This document shows positions 18,564 through 26,674 of a stretch of 64,000 nt of DNA, one piece after another (the first letter of the stretch is position 1; each line of letters starts with the position of its first letter). The notes beneath the pieces were generated by a model. The model had not been told where the DNA came from and made no database searches. It saw nothing but the letters and a program-made list of their open reading frames with translations. Source of the DNA: Acidobacteriota bacterium (GTDB lineage Bacteria > Acidobacteriota > Blastocatellia > Pyrinomonadales > Pyrinomonadaceae); contig JAKOVX010000012.1 of the NCBI GenBank assembly GCA_029781855.1, forward strand, positions 1 through 64,000, in the 5' to 3' direction. A program made the position numbers and the translations under genes.

Positions 18564-21203
18564 TCATTTGTAAAGCAAATACAGTGCCCGACGACGTAGG
18601 AACTCATCAAATCTCGACTTCCCGGCCTTTTCTATCCCGGCGGCGGTGTCGCCACGCTTCAACGCTTCGAGAGCCTCCTGATCGACAAGCAGCCGGCCGT
18701 ACTTATCCGCCTGCCAGTCGTTCGGATAGATTTTGCGAAGTGCCGCCGCGATCTCAAGCCCGGCCGACACGGAATTGAGGTCGTTGCGATCGGTGACGAT
18801 AATGTTCAGCCCGCTGCACTCTTCGCCCTTGAAGGTGGACGCGTTCGGCGTGAATCGGATGGGAACAAAACGCACGCCGGGCAGACGTCTGTCGTTGAGA
18901 TATTTGGCTAGAACGCGGCCGTCGATCCACGGAGCACCGATCACTTCGAAAGGCGTGTCAGTTCCACGGCCCACCGAGACATTGGTCGTCTCGAGCAGGC
19001 CAATGCCCGGATAGAGCGTTGCTTCCGTCAGAGAACGCATGTTGGGCGATGGGTTGACCCACGTCTGGCCGGTCGCGTCGAACCACATTGACCGCGACCA
19101 GCCCTCCATCTTCACCACCCGCAGGTCGGCGCCGATCTTGCGTTCGGCGTTCATCATCGTGCCGAGTTCGCCGATCGTCAGGCCGTAGCGGACGGGCGTC
19201 GTGTGGGCGGCAATGAATGAGAGCTTATCCTCATCGGCGAGCGGGCCTTCGACCGAAATGCCGTTTATCGGGTTGGGACGGTCGAGGACAAACACCGGCT
19301 TGCCCAGTTTCGCCGCCTCTTCCATCACGTTCCGCAGCGTAGCCGTGTAGGTGTAAAACCGTGTTCCGATGTCCTGAATGTCGTAAACGATCGCGTCGAG
19401 GTCCTTCAGTTGCTCAGGCTTCGGCCGGCGAGACTCGCCGTAGAGCGAATATATCGGCAATCCTGTCTTCACATCAACGCTGTCATTCACGTTCTCGTCC
19501 GCCTGGCCGCGAATGCCGTGCTCCGGCGAAAACAACGCGACGAGCTTTACGTTCGGAGCATCTTTCAAAACATCGATCGTTGGTTTTCCATTCAGATCGC
19601 GTCCGGTTTGGTTCGTGACAAGGCCGATCTTCAAACCGTTAAGCTCCATGAATTTGTCGCGTTCTAGGATGTCAATGCCGTTGAGAACTGGAGAGCGGAC
19701 ACTCTTGTCCGCAACGACCGACGCTTCGGCGGGCGTGGCCGGTTTCGCCGGAGGCACCGGCGATGCGGACAAGAGTGTCCGCGCTCCAGCCACAAACTTC
19801 GGGATCTGCGCTGCGACGGCAGCATAGTATCGGGTCTCGGCTTCCTTCCACTTTTCGATCGGCGTGTCCTCGATCGCCGAGGCGACAACCGTCGCGATCT
19901 TCGCCCGAACGGATGTGACGTCACCTTTGCCGTCCGGATGGACGCGGTTCGAGAGAAAAATGACAAAAGTCTGCGAGGTCGGATCGATCCAGATGCTCGT
20001 CCCCGTAAATCCCGTATGCCCGTACGACCCAAGCGGAAAAAGTTCGCCGCGATTCGACGAGAACCCGGTATTAATATCCCACCCGAGCCCGCGCGTCGCC
20101 CCATCCTCGCTCACCACGATCGGTGCGGTCATCCGGGCAACGGTCTCGGCGGACAAGATCCGCGTACTGTCAGAACCACCTGCGGTAGCGGGTGGTTGAA
20201 CGCCGCGGCCCGTGTTACGCCCTTGCTCACGCGCGCGCTTCTGCACCTCCGCCGGAGCGACGCCGCCGTTCAGCAGCATCTGACAGAAACGGGCAAGATC
20301 ATCGGCTGTCGAAAAAAGTCCGGCGTGACCGGCAATGCCTCCCATACGGAAAGCAGTCGGATCATGAACCTCGCCACGAAGAATTCGTGTACCGTTCCCG
20401 TCATTACCATCAAATGTCGAACCAAGATAGCTAAGCTGTCCTTTGACGTTTTCCGTCGGTGCGGACCGTGATAAGAATTTTAGCCGTTGAGTGCCCTGAA
20501 AGTCTGAAAATGAACCGGCAAGTGGAAAAAGCGTGTCTTCTGCACCGATCCCGGCGAAAACATTAGCCTCGGCGAACTCATCGAGAGGAATACCCGACGT
20601 TCGTCGAACAATCTCGCCCAAGACAATAAACTCAATATCCGAGTAAACAAACTTCGTCCCCGCCGGATTTCGCAGCTTCTCTTTTTTGAGGGCGGTAAGC
20701 ATTCCTTCGCGGCCGGTCCATTTTTCCCGAAGGTCGAAATCGGGTGCGAAGCCCGAGGTGTGCGTCAGCAGTTGTTGGATGGTGACACGTTTGACCTGTG
20801 GGTCGTCGATTTCGGGAATGTACATTCCGATCGTGTCATTGAGCCGCAGCTTGCCCCGCTCGACGAGGATCATGATCGAAGTCGTCGTCGCCACGACCTT
20901 TGTCAGCGAAGCGAGGTCGAATATCGTATCGACCGTCATCGGCTCTACGGTCGGGACGAGCGAGCGATTGCCGAACGCTTTGCGAAAAACGATCTTGCCC
21001 TTATGCCCGACCAGCACGACCGCTCCGGGCATCTTCTTGTCTTTTATCGCTTCGGCGACAAGAGCGTCGATCTGGTTAAGCTTCGCCGCGTTCATCCCCA
21101 CAGACTGCGGTGCCGCGACTGGCAATCCCTGGGCATGGGTCGAAACCACAGATGCACACAGATAAACACAGATAGACAGCAAGAAATAGAGACTCTTACC
21201 CAT
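18564..21203 (-). CDS. Fused AmiE-like serine hydrolase and NamZ (DUF1343) exo-muramidase
   Basis: An 879-residue exported protein joining two enzymes that are separate in Bacillus subtilis (AmiE/YbbE and NamZ/YbbC). Residues 27-470 are a beta-lactamase/PBP-type hydrolase with SLTK (99-102), YSD and HTG motifs; AmiE removes peptides from MurNAc. Residues 510-879 are DUF1343 (LVTNQTG, FSPEHGIRG, YDIQDIGTRFYTY, DRPNPING), the family of exo-beta-N-acetylmuramidase NamZ. The start is set at ATG 21203 because the signal peptide begins there; an upstream in-frame start at 21263 adds 20 polar residues. Three repeat-derived stretches lie in frame: the signal-peptide core, a loop at 336-343 and the linker at 473-504. 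Confidence 0.9.
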   Translation of the reverse strand: MGKSLYFLLSICVYLCASVVSTHAQGLPVAAPQSVGMNAAKLNQIDALVAEAIKDKKMPGAVVLVGHKGKIVFRKAFGNRSLVPTVEPMTVDTIFDLASLTKVVATTTSIMILVERGKLRLNDTIGMYIPEIDDPQVKRVTIQQLLTHTSGFAPDFDLREKWTGREGMLTALKKEKLRNPAGTKFVYSDIEFIVLGEIVRRTSGIPLDEFAEANVFAGIGAEDTLFPLAGSFSDFQGTQRLKFLSRSAPTENVKGQLSYLGSTFDGNDGNGTRILRGEVHDPTAFRMGGIAGHAGLFSTADDLARFCQMLLNGGVAPAEVQKRAREQGRNTGRGVQPPATAGGSDSTRILSAETVARMTAPIVVSEDGATRGLGWDINTGFSSNRGELFPLGSYGHTGFTGTSIWIDPTSQTFVIFLSNRVHPDGKGDVTSVRAKIATVVASAIEDTPIEKWKEAETRYYAAVAAQIPKFVAGARTLLSASPVPPAKPATPAEASVVADKSVRSPVLNGIDILERDKFMELNGLKIGLVTNQTGRDLNGKPTIDVLKDAPNVKLVALFSPEHGIRGQADENVNDSVDVKTGLPIYSLYGESRRPKPEQLKDLDAIVYDIQDIGTRFYTYTATLRNVMEEAAKLGKPVFVLDRPNPINGISVEGPLADEDKLSFIAAHTTPVRYGLTIGELGTMMNAERKIGADLRVVKMEGWSRSMWFDATGQTWVNPSPNMRSLTEATLYPGIGLLETTNVSVGRGTDTPFEVIGAPWIDGRVLAKYLNDRRLPGVRFVPIRFTPNASTFKGEECSGLNIIVTDRNDLNSVSAGLEIAAALRKIYPNDWQADKYGRLLVDQEALEALKRGDTAAGIEKAGKSRFDEFLRRRALYLLYK
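19690..19790. repeat. REPIN-like inverted repeat pair inside the AmiE-NamZ linker
   Basis: Two 18-nt copies in inverted orientation, GCGGACACTCTTGTCCGC (19695-19712) and its exact complement (19765-19782), each itself a 6-bp palindrome, with flanking GAG/CTC. About 52 bp lies between them. The doublet is translated in frame as the interdomain linker. Confidence 0.8.
20174..20197. repeat. REP-like palindrome inside the AmiE domain
   Basis: AACCACCTGC (20174-20183) pairs with GCGGGTGGTT (20188-20197) over 10 bp with one T-G wobble, loop GGTA. It is translated on the minus strand as part of the peptide QPPATAGGSDST, in a region where AmiE-like proteins normally have a short loop. Confidence 0.7.
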
Positions 21204-21281
21204 TCTGTTAATAGTTAAATATTTGATATTCGGTGTTCTGAGTGATCTCTTTTCCGTGTCCATCTGTGTCTATCTGTGGTT
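21144..21281. repeat. Inverted arrays of 10-bp ATCTGTG units around the amiE-namZ start
   Basis: Left array: AACCACAGAT, GCACACAGAT, AAACACAGAT, AGACA (21144-21178). Right array: TTCCGTGTCC, ATCTGTGTCT, ATCTGTGGTT (21252-21281). The outer ends AACCACAGAT and ATCTGTGGTT are perfect 10-bp terminal inverted repeats, giving a 138-bp MITE-like unit. The left array encodes the hydrophobic core of the AmiE-NamZ signal peptide (LSICVYLCASVV). Confidence 0.75.
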
Positions 21282-21285
21282 GATC

Positions 21286-22203
21286 CTATTTCCTGGCTTT
21301 CAATTCCTTTTCGCGGTCGACAAAGCTCGCTTTACAGAGCCGTACGAATTCCTTAGCGATCGGCGAGTAATATCCGCCGCGGAGACGTGCGAGGCCGAGT
21401 TCCCACTTGATCTCGGCGCCTTCGATCATCCACGACACGAGCCGGCCTTCGCGGATCTCGCGGAACACCGTCTTTGCCCCGGCAATGCCGACGCCGAGAT
21501 TGTTCTCGACCATCTGGTTGATCGCCTCCTGCCGCGAGAGTTCCATTACGATATTCGGCCGGACGTTCGCCGCGTGAAAAAAATCGTCGATCATCCTCCG
21601 CGTATTGCCGCCGCGTTCGCCGAGGATGAGCTTTTCACCCGCAAGCGCCGCCGCGGAAATGAACCGCTCCTTCGCCGACGGGTGCTTCGGGTGCCCGATC
21701 GCGACGATCTCGTCGCTGAACAGCAGGTCAGTCGAGATGCTCGAGTTTTCGACCGGCAGGCTGACGAAGGCAATGTCTATCTCGCCGTGCATTATCTTAT
21801 CGACCAGGGCCTGGCTGGTGCCCGAGCTGACGGTCAATTCCGCATTGGCGAACGTCTCGAGCAGGCCCTGCATTATCGACGGCAGCTGCTGCGTCGCGAA
21901 CATCGACGAAGCCGACCCGATCCGCAAGCGGCCGTGCTCGGCACCCGCGACCTCGGCGATCTCCGCGATGGCCGAATCGTGTTCGCGAAGTATCTTCCTT
22001 GCCCTGTCGAGCAGATACTCGCCCGCCTCCGTCAGGATCACGCGCCGCGGCGTCCTCGTAAACAGCGGCAGCCCGACCTCGTCCTCCAACTGGCGGATCT
22101 GCATCGAGATCGCCGCCTGCGTCACGTTCACCCGCCTTGCCCCGGCGGTAAATGTTTTGGCCTCGGCAATGGCCAGAAATGCCTTCAGCTGTCTGATCTC
22201 CAT
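21286..22203 (-). CDS. LysR-family transcriptional regulator
   Basis: A 305-residue LTTR. Residues 1-60 are the winged HTH (MEIRQLKAFLAIAEAKTF, ARRVNVTQAAISMQIRQLE), followed by the linker helix and a LysR substrate-binding domain (about 90-300). It is divergent from the sugar-kinase gene and sits at the centre of the peptidoglycan-recycling cluster. By the usual LTTR logic it would control the divergent operon and itself, with a cluster-derived ligand as effector. This replaces the RpiR-type regulator MurR found with murQ in Bacillus and E. coli. The ligand is inferred from location only. Its stop lies 5 bp from the outer end of the 10-bp-unit repeat. Confidence 0.9.
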   Translation of the reverse strand: MEIRQLKAFLAIAEAKTFTAGARRVNVTQAAISMQIRQLEDEVGLPLFTRTPRRVILTEAGEYLLDRARKILREHDSAIAEIAEVAGAEHGRLRIGSASSMFATQQLPSIMQGLLETFANAELTVSSGTSQALVDKIMHGEIDIAFVSLPVENSSISTDLLFSDEIVAIGHPKHPSAKERFISAAALAGEKLILGERGGNTRRMIDDFFHAANVRPNIVMELSRQEAINQMVENNLGVGIAGAKTVFREIREGRLVSWMIEGAEIKWELGLARLRGGYYSPIAKEFVRLCKASFVDREKELKARK

Positions 22204-22362
22204 ATCGTTTTACCAGGGAGAGTTAAATTGCTTATAGATGGTATCCGGATCCGTGATTGCAATTAGAATAGGTTATTGACTACATAAAATCCGTTAAATT
22301 TGATTATATGTCAAGTTTGGCGAACAATAGTAGCGGTTTTTCAGTTTTCCGACTGGTTTGAT
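22204..22362. promoter_or_regulatory. Divergent control region between the LysR gene and the sugar kinase
   Basis: An AT-rich 159-bp stretch that must hold promoters for both directions and the likely LysR operator. A TTGACT at about 22276 is a possible -35 for the plus strand, but no convincing -10 at standard spacing was found. No exact operator can be assigned. Confidence 0.45.
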
Positions 22363-23328
22363 ATGCGAAAAGCAGCTCCACGGACCGGAAAAAAGATCCG
22401 CTCGTACCAATTCTATCTCGGAGTTGACGGCGGCGGGACCAAGACAAATATTGCCCTCATGAACGAGGCGGGCGAGGTCGTCGCCGAAGGTTCGGGCGGG
22501 CCGTCGAACCCGCTGCGGGTCGGTGTCGAGACCGCCGTCGCGAATATCACTTTGGCCGTCGACGCGGCGTGCGACAGTGGCGACATTTCTCGAGGCGATA
22601 TCGTCGCGGCAACGTTGGGACTGGCGGGACTCCGCCGTGCCGACATCCGGGCGCGTGTGCGTGAGAGCTTTTTGGACCGTTACCGCATTCCGAAACTTGC
22701 GATCATGACGGATGCGGATATCGCCCTTTACGGCACCACGCTCGGCGAGTCCGGCCTCGTCGTCATTGCCGGGACCGGCTCGATCTGCCTTGGGGTCAAC
22801 GAACGCGGCGAGCGGGCAATGGCAGGCGGCTGGGGCCCGGTCGCCGGCGACGAAGGCGGCGGCCGCGGCATCGCCGGCGAGGCTCTTCACCGCGTCGCCA
22901 AGGCGACGGACGGCCGCGGGCCGGCGACCAAGCTCAGCGAACGGGCGGCCGAGTACTTTCGTGCATCAAACGTTGATAACCTGATCGGTGCGATCTACGC
23001 TCCGCAAATGGACAATAGCCGCATCGCCGGTTTTTCGCGAATGGTCACCGAAGCCGCCCAGGATGGTGATAAGATCGCACTTGAAATTTTGGAGGACGCC
23101 GGACGCGAGCTCGGCAATGCCGCCGTCGCCGTCATTAAGCGGCTTAAACTCGAAAAAAGCTCGTTCCCGGTCGGCTGCGTCGGCAGCGTGTTCAAAGCGG
23201 GTGAACTTCTGACCGGATCGATGAAAAAGACGATCGCAGCCGTCGCGCCAAAAGCTCATCTCGAGCCGCCCAAGATGCCGCCCTCGCACGCCGCGGCCTT
23301 GATGGCGATGAACGATGGAGGAAAATGA
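22363..23328 (+). CDS. N-acetylglucosamine/N-acetylmuramate-type kinase (BadF/BadG family)
   Basis: A 321-residue ASKHA-fold sugar kinase. The phosphate-1 motif VDGGGTKTN is at residues 21-29, followed by AATLGLAG, the second motif VIAGTGSICLG (about 133) and GGWGPVAGDEGGG (about 151), characteristic of GlcNAc kinases and MurK. Family members phosphorylate GlcNAc, and MurK of Clostridium also MurNAc. Since murQ follows in the same operon and no PTS is present, it probably makes MurNAc-6-phosphate (and perhaps GlcNAc-6-phosphate). The start is taken at ATG 22363; an in-frame ATG at 22300 would add 21 residues unlike the family. The stop overlaps the next start (ATGA). Confidence 0.88.
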   Translation: MRKAAPRTGKKIRSYQFYLGVDGGGTKTNIALMNEAGEVVAEGSGGPSNPLRVGVETAVANITLAVDAACDSGDISRGDIVAATLGLAGLRRADIRARVRESFLDRYRIPKLAIMTDADIALYGTTLGESGLVVIAGTGSICLGVNERGERAMAGGWGPVAGDEGGGRGIAGEALHRVAKATDGRGPATKLSERAAEYFRASNVDNLIGAIYAPQMDNSRIAGFSRMVTEAAQDGDKIALEILEDAGRELGNAAVAVIKRLKLEKSSFPVGCVGSVFKAGELLTGSMKKTIAAVAPKAHLEPPKMPPSHAAALMAMNDGGK

Positions 23329-24269
23329 TGACGAACCGCCACGGGGTACTTGCAACAGTTCTCGCAATTTTGTCTTTTATCTTCTGCTTTTCTGCGGAGT
23401 TGAACGCACAGGAAGAGGCAAAATGGAGAACCATCCAGCCAGCGAAAGACGAATTTTCGATCGAATCTCCGGTCGATCTTAGGTTCGCAGGTACCAAGCC
23501 GGATCTTTTTAGAAAATACATTGGCGAGTTCGATGACGTGTTCTACTTCGTATTCTCTGACAAGGCTTCAAATCCGCAACTCTTTAAGATCGTCTCCGGT
23601 TTCGCGGCTTCAAACGGTTCCGATCTCGGTTCTGCGAATGGAGAGCCGCGGCGAACCGAGGTAACCTTTGTCGATCATGACGACTTCACTCAGCATATCG
23701 TTGTCTTCCGAACGTCAGACCGGATCATAATAGCTCAAACTATCAGCCAAAAGAGGGATGACACCAATGCGGCGAGGTTCTGTAGTTCGTTCCAGCCGGC
23801 CAATGAACCGACTGAGCTGGTGTCAAATCCCGCGGAAATGAATTCATCTGCTCCCGAAGTGCGTGAGTCGGCAAACGGCAGGGGTACTGCCCGGCCATCG
23901 TCAGTACCTTCGACGGGCCAGGGTTCTGGCGGCGGAATCGGATCGGGTATCAGGACTGGACGATCCGCAGTGCCTTCGCCGGAAGATCAACCGCCACGAA
24001 AGGATGCTTCGCTTAGGATCCTGGCGAAGCCAAAACCCTCTTACATCGACCTGGCCCGCGTCTACGAAATTTCCGGGGTAGTTCGGCTACGAGTCACGTT
24101 TCTAAAGTCAGGACAAATAGGAGAGGTCATCCCTGTAAAGAAATTGCCTTTCGGACTTACAGGAATGGCGATCAAGGCAGCAAGGGGAATTCGTTTCGAG
24201 CCGGCCTATATGAACGGTGAACCGGTCTCTCTCACCAAACTTGTAGAATATACGTTCACGATCTATTAA
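23325..24269 (+). CDS. Exported protein with C-terminal TonB-like domain
   Basis: A 314-residue protein with a signal peptide (about 1-29, ending LNAQ), an N-terminal region without a recognised family (about 35-160), a Gly/Ser/Pro-rich linker (about 175-220) and a TonB_C domain (about 225-314; LAKPKPSYIDLARVYEISG, GVVRLRVTFLKSGQIG). It lacks the usual N-terminal membrane anchor of TonB, so it may be a periplasmic partner rather than a classical energiser. It overlaps the kinase stop by 4 bp, with GGAGG before the start, and overlaps murQ by 1 bp, so it is firmly inside the recycling operon. A role in receptor-mediated uptake is possible. Confidence 0.8.
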   Translation: MMTNRHGVLATVLAILSFIFCFSAELNAQEEAKWRTIQPAKDEFSIESPVDLRFAGTKPDLFRKYIGEFDDVFYFVFSDKASNPQLFKIVSGFAASNGSDLGSANGEPRRTEVTFVDHDDFTQHIVVFRTSDRIIIAQTISQKRDDTNAARFCSSFQPANEPTELVSNPAEMNSSAPEVRESANGRGTARPSSVPSTGQGSGGGIGSGIRTGRSAVPSPEDQPPRKDASLRILAKPKPSYIDLARVYEISGVVRLRVTFLKSGQIGEVIPVKKLPFGLTGMAIKAARGIRFEPAYMNGEPVSLTKLVEYTFTIY

Positions 24270-25159
24270 TGCTGCCGGTAACCGAACAAGAAAATCCAAA
24301 GACCGCCGAGATCGACCGTGTGTCGACGCTCGAGGCTTTGCGGCTCATTAATGATGAGGACAAAACGGTCGCTGACGCGGTCGAACGGGTTTTGCCCGAG
24401 ATCGCCGCGACGGTCGATAAAATTGTCGAACGGCTGCAAAATGGCGGACGGCTGTTTTACGTCGGGACCGGAACGAGCGGGCGACTCGGCGTGTTGGACG
24501 CATCCGAGATACCGCCGACATTTGGCGTTTCCTACGACCTCATCCAGGGCGTGATCGCCGGCGGATACGACGCACTTTACAAGGCCACCGAGTCGAGCGA
24601 GGACAACCGCGAAGCCGGAGCCGAAGATCTTAGAACACGTGGTTTGACGTCGATCGACGCCGTTATCGGCATCGCCGCGTCCGGCCGAACGCCGTACACG
24701 ATCGGAGCGGTCGAATTTGCTCGCGAACTTGGGTGTTTTACGGCGTGCATCACGTGCGTTCCGGAGTCGGCAATTACCGAGGCTGTCGACGTCCCGATCG
24801 TCCCGGTCGTCGGCCCCGAGGCGATCACCGGTTCGACCCGAATGAAGGCCGGCACGGCGCAAAAGATGGTTCTGAACATGATCTCGACCGTCACGATGAT
24901 CCGCCTCGGCTACGTCAAGGGTAACCGTATGACGAACCTGCGCTCGTCGAACGAAAAACTAAAAGACCGCAGCTTACGTATCCTGATGGCGGAAACGGGC
25001 CTGGATATGCCGACGGCGAACTTCCTGATCAGCGAGGCAGGCGACGACCTGCGTGTGGCAATAGTGATGCAAAAATGCAGTGTTGATCGAAATGCGGCCG
25101 AGGCCGCCCTTCGCAACAACGGATTCGTGGTCGAACGGGCGATAGCTCAACTCAAATAA
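24269..25159 (+). CDS. murQ: N-acetylmuramic acid 6-phosphate etherase
   Basis: A 296-residue SIS-domain enzyme that cleaves the lactyl ether of MurNAc-6-phosphate to give GlcNAc-6-phosphate and D-lactate. Diagnostic motifs are GTGTSGRLGVLDASE (66-80, including the catalytic Glu of DASEIPPTFG), ATESSEDN (about 108), GIAASGRTPYTIGA and GSTRMKAGTAQK. Length matches E. coli MurQ. The ATG overlaps the preceding stop by 1 bp. The next gene, 4 bp away, is a sodium symporter in place of the PTS permease MurP. GlcNAc-6-phosphate is then handled by NagA, encoded on the other arm. Assignment is secure. Confidence 0.96.
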   Translation: MLPVTEQENPKTAEIDRVSTLEALRLINDEDKTVADAVERVLPEIAATVDKIVERLQNGGRLFYVGTGTSGRLGVLDASEIPPTFGVSYDLIQGVIAGGYDALYKATESSEDNREAGAEDLRTRGLTSIDAVIGIAASGRTPYTIGAVEFARELGCFTACITCVPESAITEAVDVPIVPVVGPEAITGSTRMKAGTAQKMVLNMISTVTMIRLGYVKGNRMTNLRSSNEKLKDRSLRILMAETGLDMPTANFLISEAGDDLRVAIVMQKCSVDRNAAEAALRNNGFVVERAIAQLK

Positions 25160-25163
25160 AAAT

Positions 25164-26666
25164 ATGGGATTTTCAGCTCTCGATTACGCGGTACTCGCGC
25201 TTTACCTGGTCGGCATCACGGTTTTCGGCGTGCTTTTTCGAAAGTCGCAAAAGACGGTCAAGGACTATTTCGTCGGCGCCAAAAACATCAATTGGGTCGT
25301 CATCAGCCTCTCGATCGTCGCGACCGAGACAAGCACGCTGACGCTGATCGGCGTTCCGGCTATCGCCTACGCGAACTACGCGCATCCCGAGCAGGGCGGC
25401 AACTACACTTATCTGCAGGTCGTCGTCGGCTACATTATCGCGAGGTTCGTGATCAGTTTCCTGTTCATTCCCGCGTATTTCAAGGGCGACCTGATGACCG
25501 CTTACAAGCTGCTCGAGAACCGTTTCGGCGTCTCGGTCAAGAATTTTGCGGCGTCGCTCTTTCTGGTAATGCGTGCTTTGGCTGAGGGCGTTCGCATCTA
25601 CGCTGCGTCTATCGTGCTGACCGCCGTGCTCGGCACTTCACTGCCGGATTTTCCTAATCTGACGCTCTGGTCGATCGTCATCGTGGGCGTTTTGACGCTG
25701 ATCTATACATTCGAAGGCGGCATCGCGGCCGTGATCTGGACCGATCTTATTCAGCTCATCATCTACATCGGCGGCTCGCTCGTCGCGGCGTATATGCTGC
25801 TCTCGCTTGTGCCGGGCGGTTGGAACGAGATCTACTCGATCGGTTCTGCAGCCGGAAAGTTCCAGCTCGTTTCATTCGACTGGTCGCTAAATTTGCCGTT
25901 CACGTTCTGGGCCGGCTTGCTCGGCGGCACGTTCCTGACAATGGCGTCGCACGGGACCGACCAACTGCTCGTCCAGCGGCTGCTGACCTGCAAGGACCAG
26001 CGTGACAGCCAAAAGGCATTGATCCTCAGCGGCTTCGTCGTGTTCTTCCAGTTTGCGTTGTTCCTGACGATCGGCGTGATGCTGTTCGCGTATTACAAGT
26101 TCTTCCCGCTGTCATCGACGCTGACGAGCAACGACGAGATCTTTCCGAAATTCATCGTCGAACGCCTGCCGCACGGCATTTCCGGCCTCGTGATCGCGGC
26201 CATTTTTGCGGCGGCGATGTCGAATTTGAGCGGTTCGCTGAATTCGCTCGCGTCGACGACGGTGCTCGATTTTTACAAACCGCTCATCAATCCGAACGCG
26301 AGCGACGAGTCACTATTGAAACTGTCTCGCTGGCTGACGGCCATCTGGGGCGTTATCCTGATATTGATCGCCATAATGGCACGCGGCTGGGGCTCGGTCT
26401 TTACGGTCGGGCTGACGATCGCTTCGCTCGTCTACGGAACGATGCTCGGGGCGTTCCTGCTCGGCGTCGTGACGAAACGGGCAAATTCGATCGGAGTTGT
26501 CGTCGGAATGCTCGCCTCGATCGCGGCGATGACCGCCGTCAAGTTCTACACCGACCTCGCGTGGACTTGGTACGTTCTGACCGGAACGGTCGTCTGTTTT
26601 TCGGTCGGGTACGTCGTGAGCAGCATTTTTCCAAAGCCAGCCACCGGGGCAGAAGCGTCCGCGTAA
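25164..26666 (+). CDS. Sodium:solute symporter (SSS family)
   Basis: A 500-residue inner-membrane transporter with about 13 hydrophobic segments and the SSS signature region (FVGAKNINWVVISLSIVATETS near residue 35; GGIAAVIWTDLIQ near 185; IFAAAMSNLSGSLNS near 350). These carriers move sugars, amino acids or sialic acid with Na+. Tightly packed between murQ (4 bp) and nagZ (8 bp), so the likely substrate is MurNAc, GlcNAc or a muropeptide-derived sugar. This would let unphosphorylated sugar enter, consistent with the kinase two genes upstream. Family is certain; substrate is inferred from context. Confidence 0.9.
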   Translation: MGFSALDYAVLALYLVGITVFGVLFRKSQKTVKDYFVGAKNINWVVISLSIVATETSTLTLIGVPAIAYANYAHPEQGGNYTYLQVVVGYIIARFVISFLFIPAYFKGDLMTAYKLLENRFGVSVKNFAASLFLVMRALAEGVRIYAASIVLTAVLGTSLPDFPNLTLWSIVIVGVLTLIYTFEGGIAAVIWTDLIQLIIYIGGSLVAAYMLLSLVPGGWNEIYSIGSAAGKFQLVSFDWSLNLPFTFWAGLLGGTFLTMASHGTDQLLVQRLLTCKDQRDSQKALILSGFVVFFQFALFLTIGVMLFAYYKFFPLSSTLTSNDEIFPKFIVERLPHGISGLVIAAIFAAAMSNLSGSLNSLASTTVLDFYKPLINPNASDESLLKLSRWLTAIWGVILILIAIMARGWGSVFTVGLTIASLVYGTMLGAFLLGVVTKRANSIGVVVGMLASIAAMTAVKFYTDLAWTWYVLTGTVVCFSVGYVVSSIFPKPATGAEASA

Positions 26667-26674
26667 GTTTTCAA

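Noticed and set aside
21223..22266. 347-codon plus-strand ORF opposite the LysR gene
   Set aside because: Arg/Asp-rich shadow sequence; the minus strand has a clear LysR protein.
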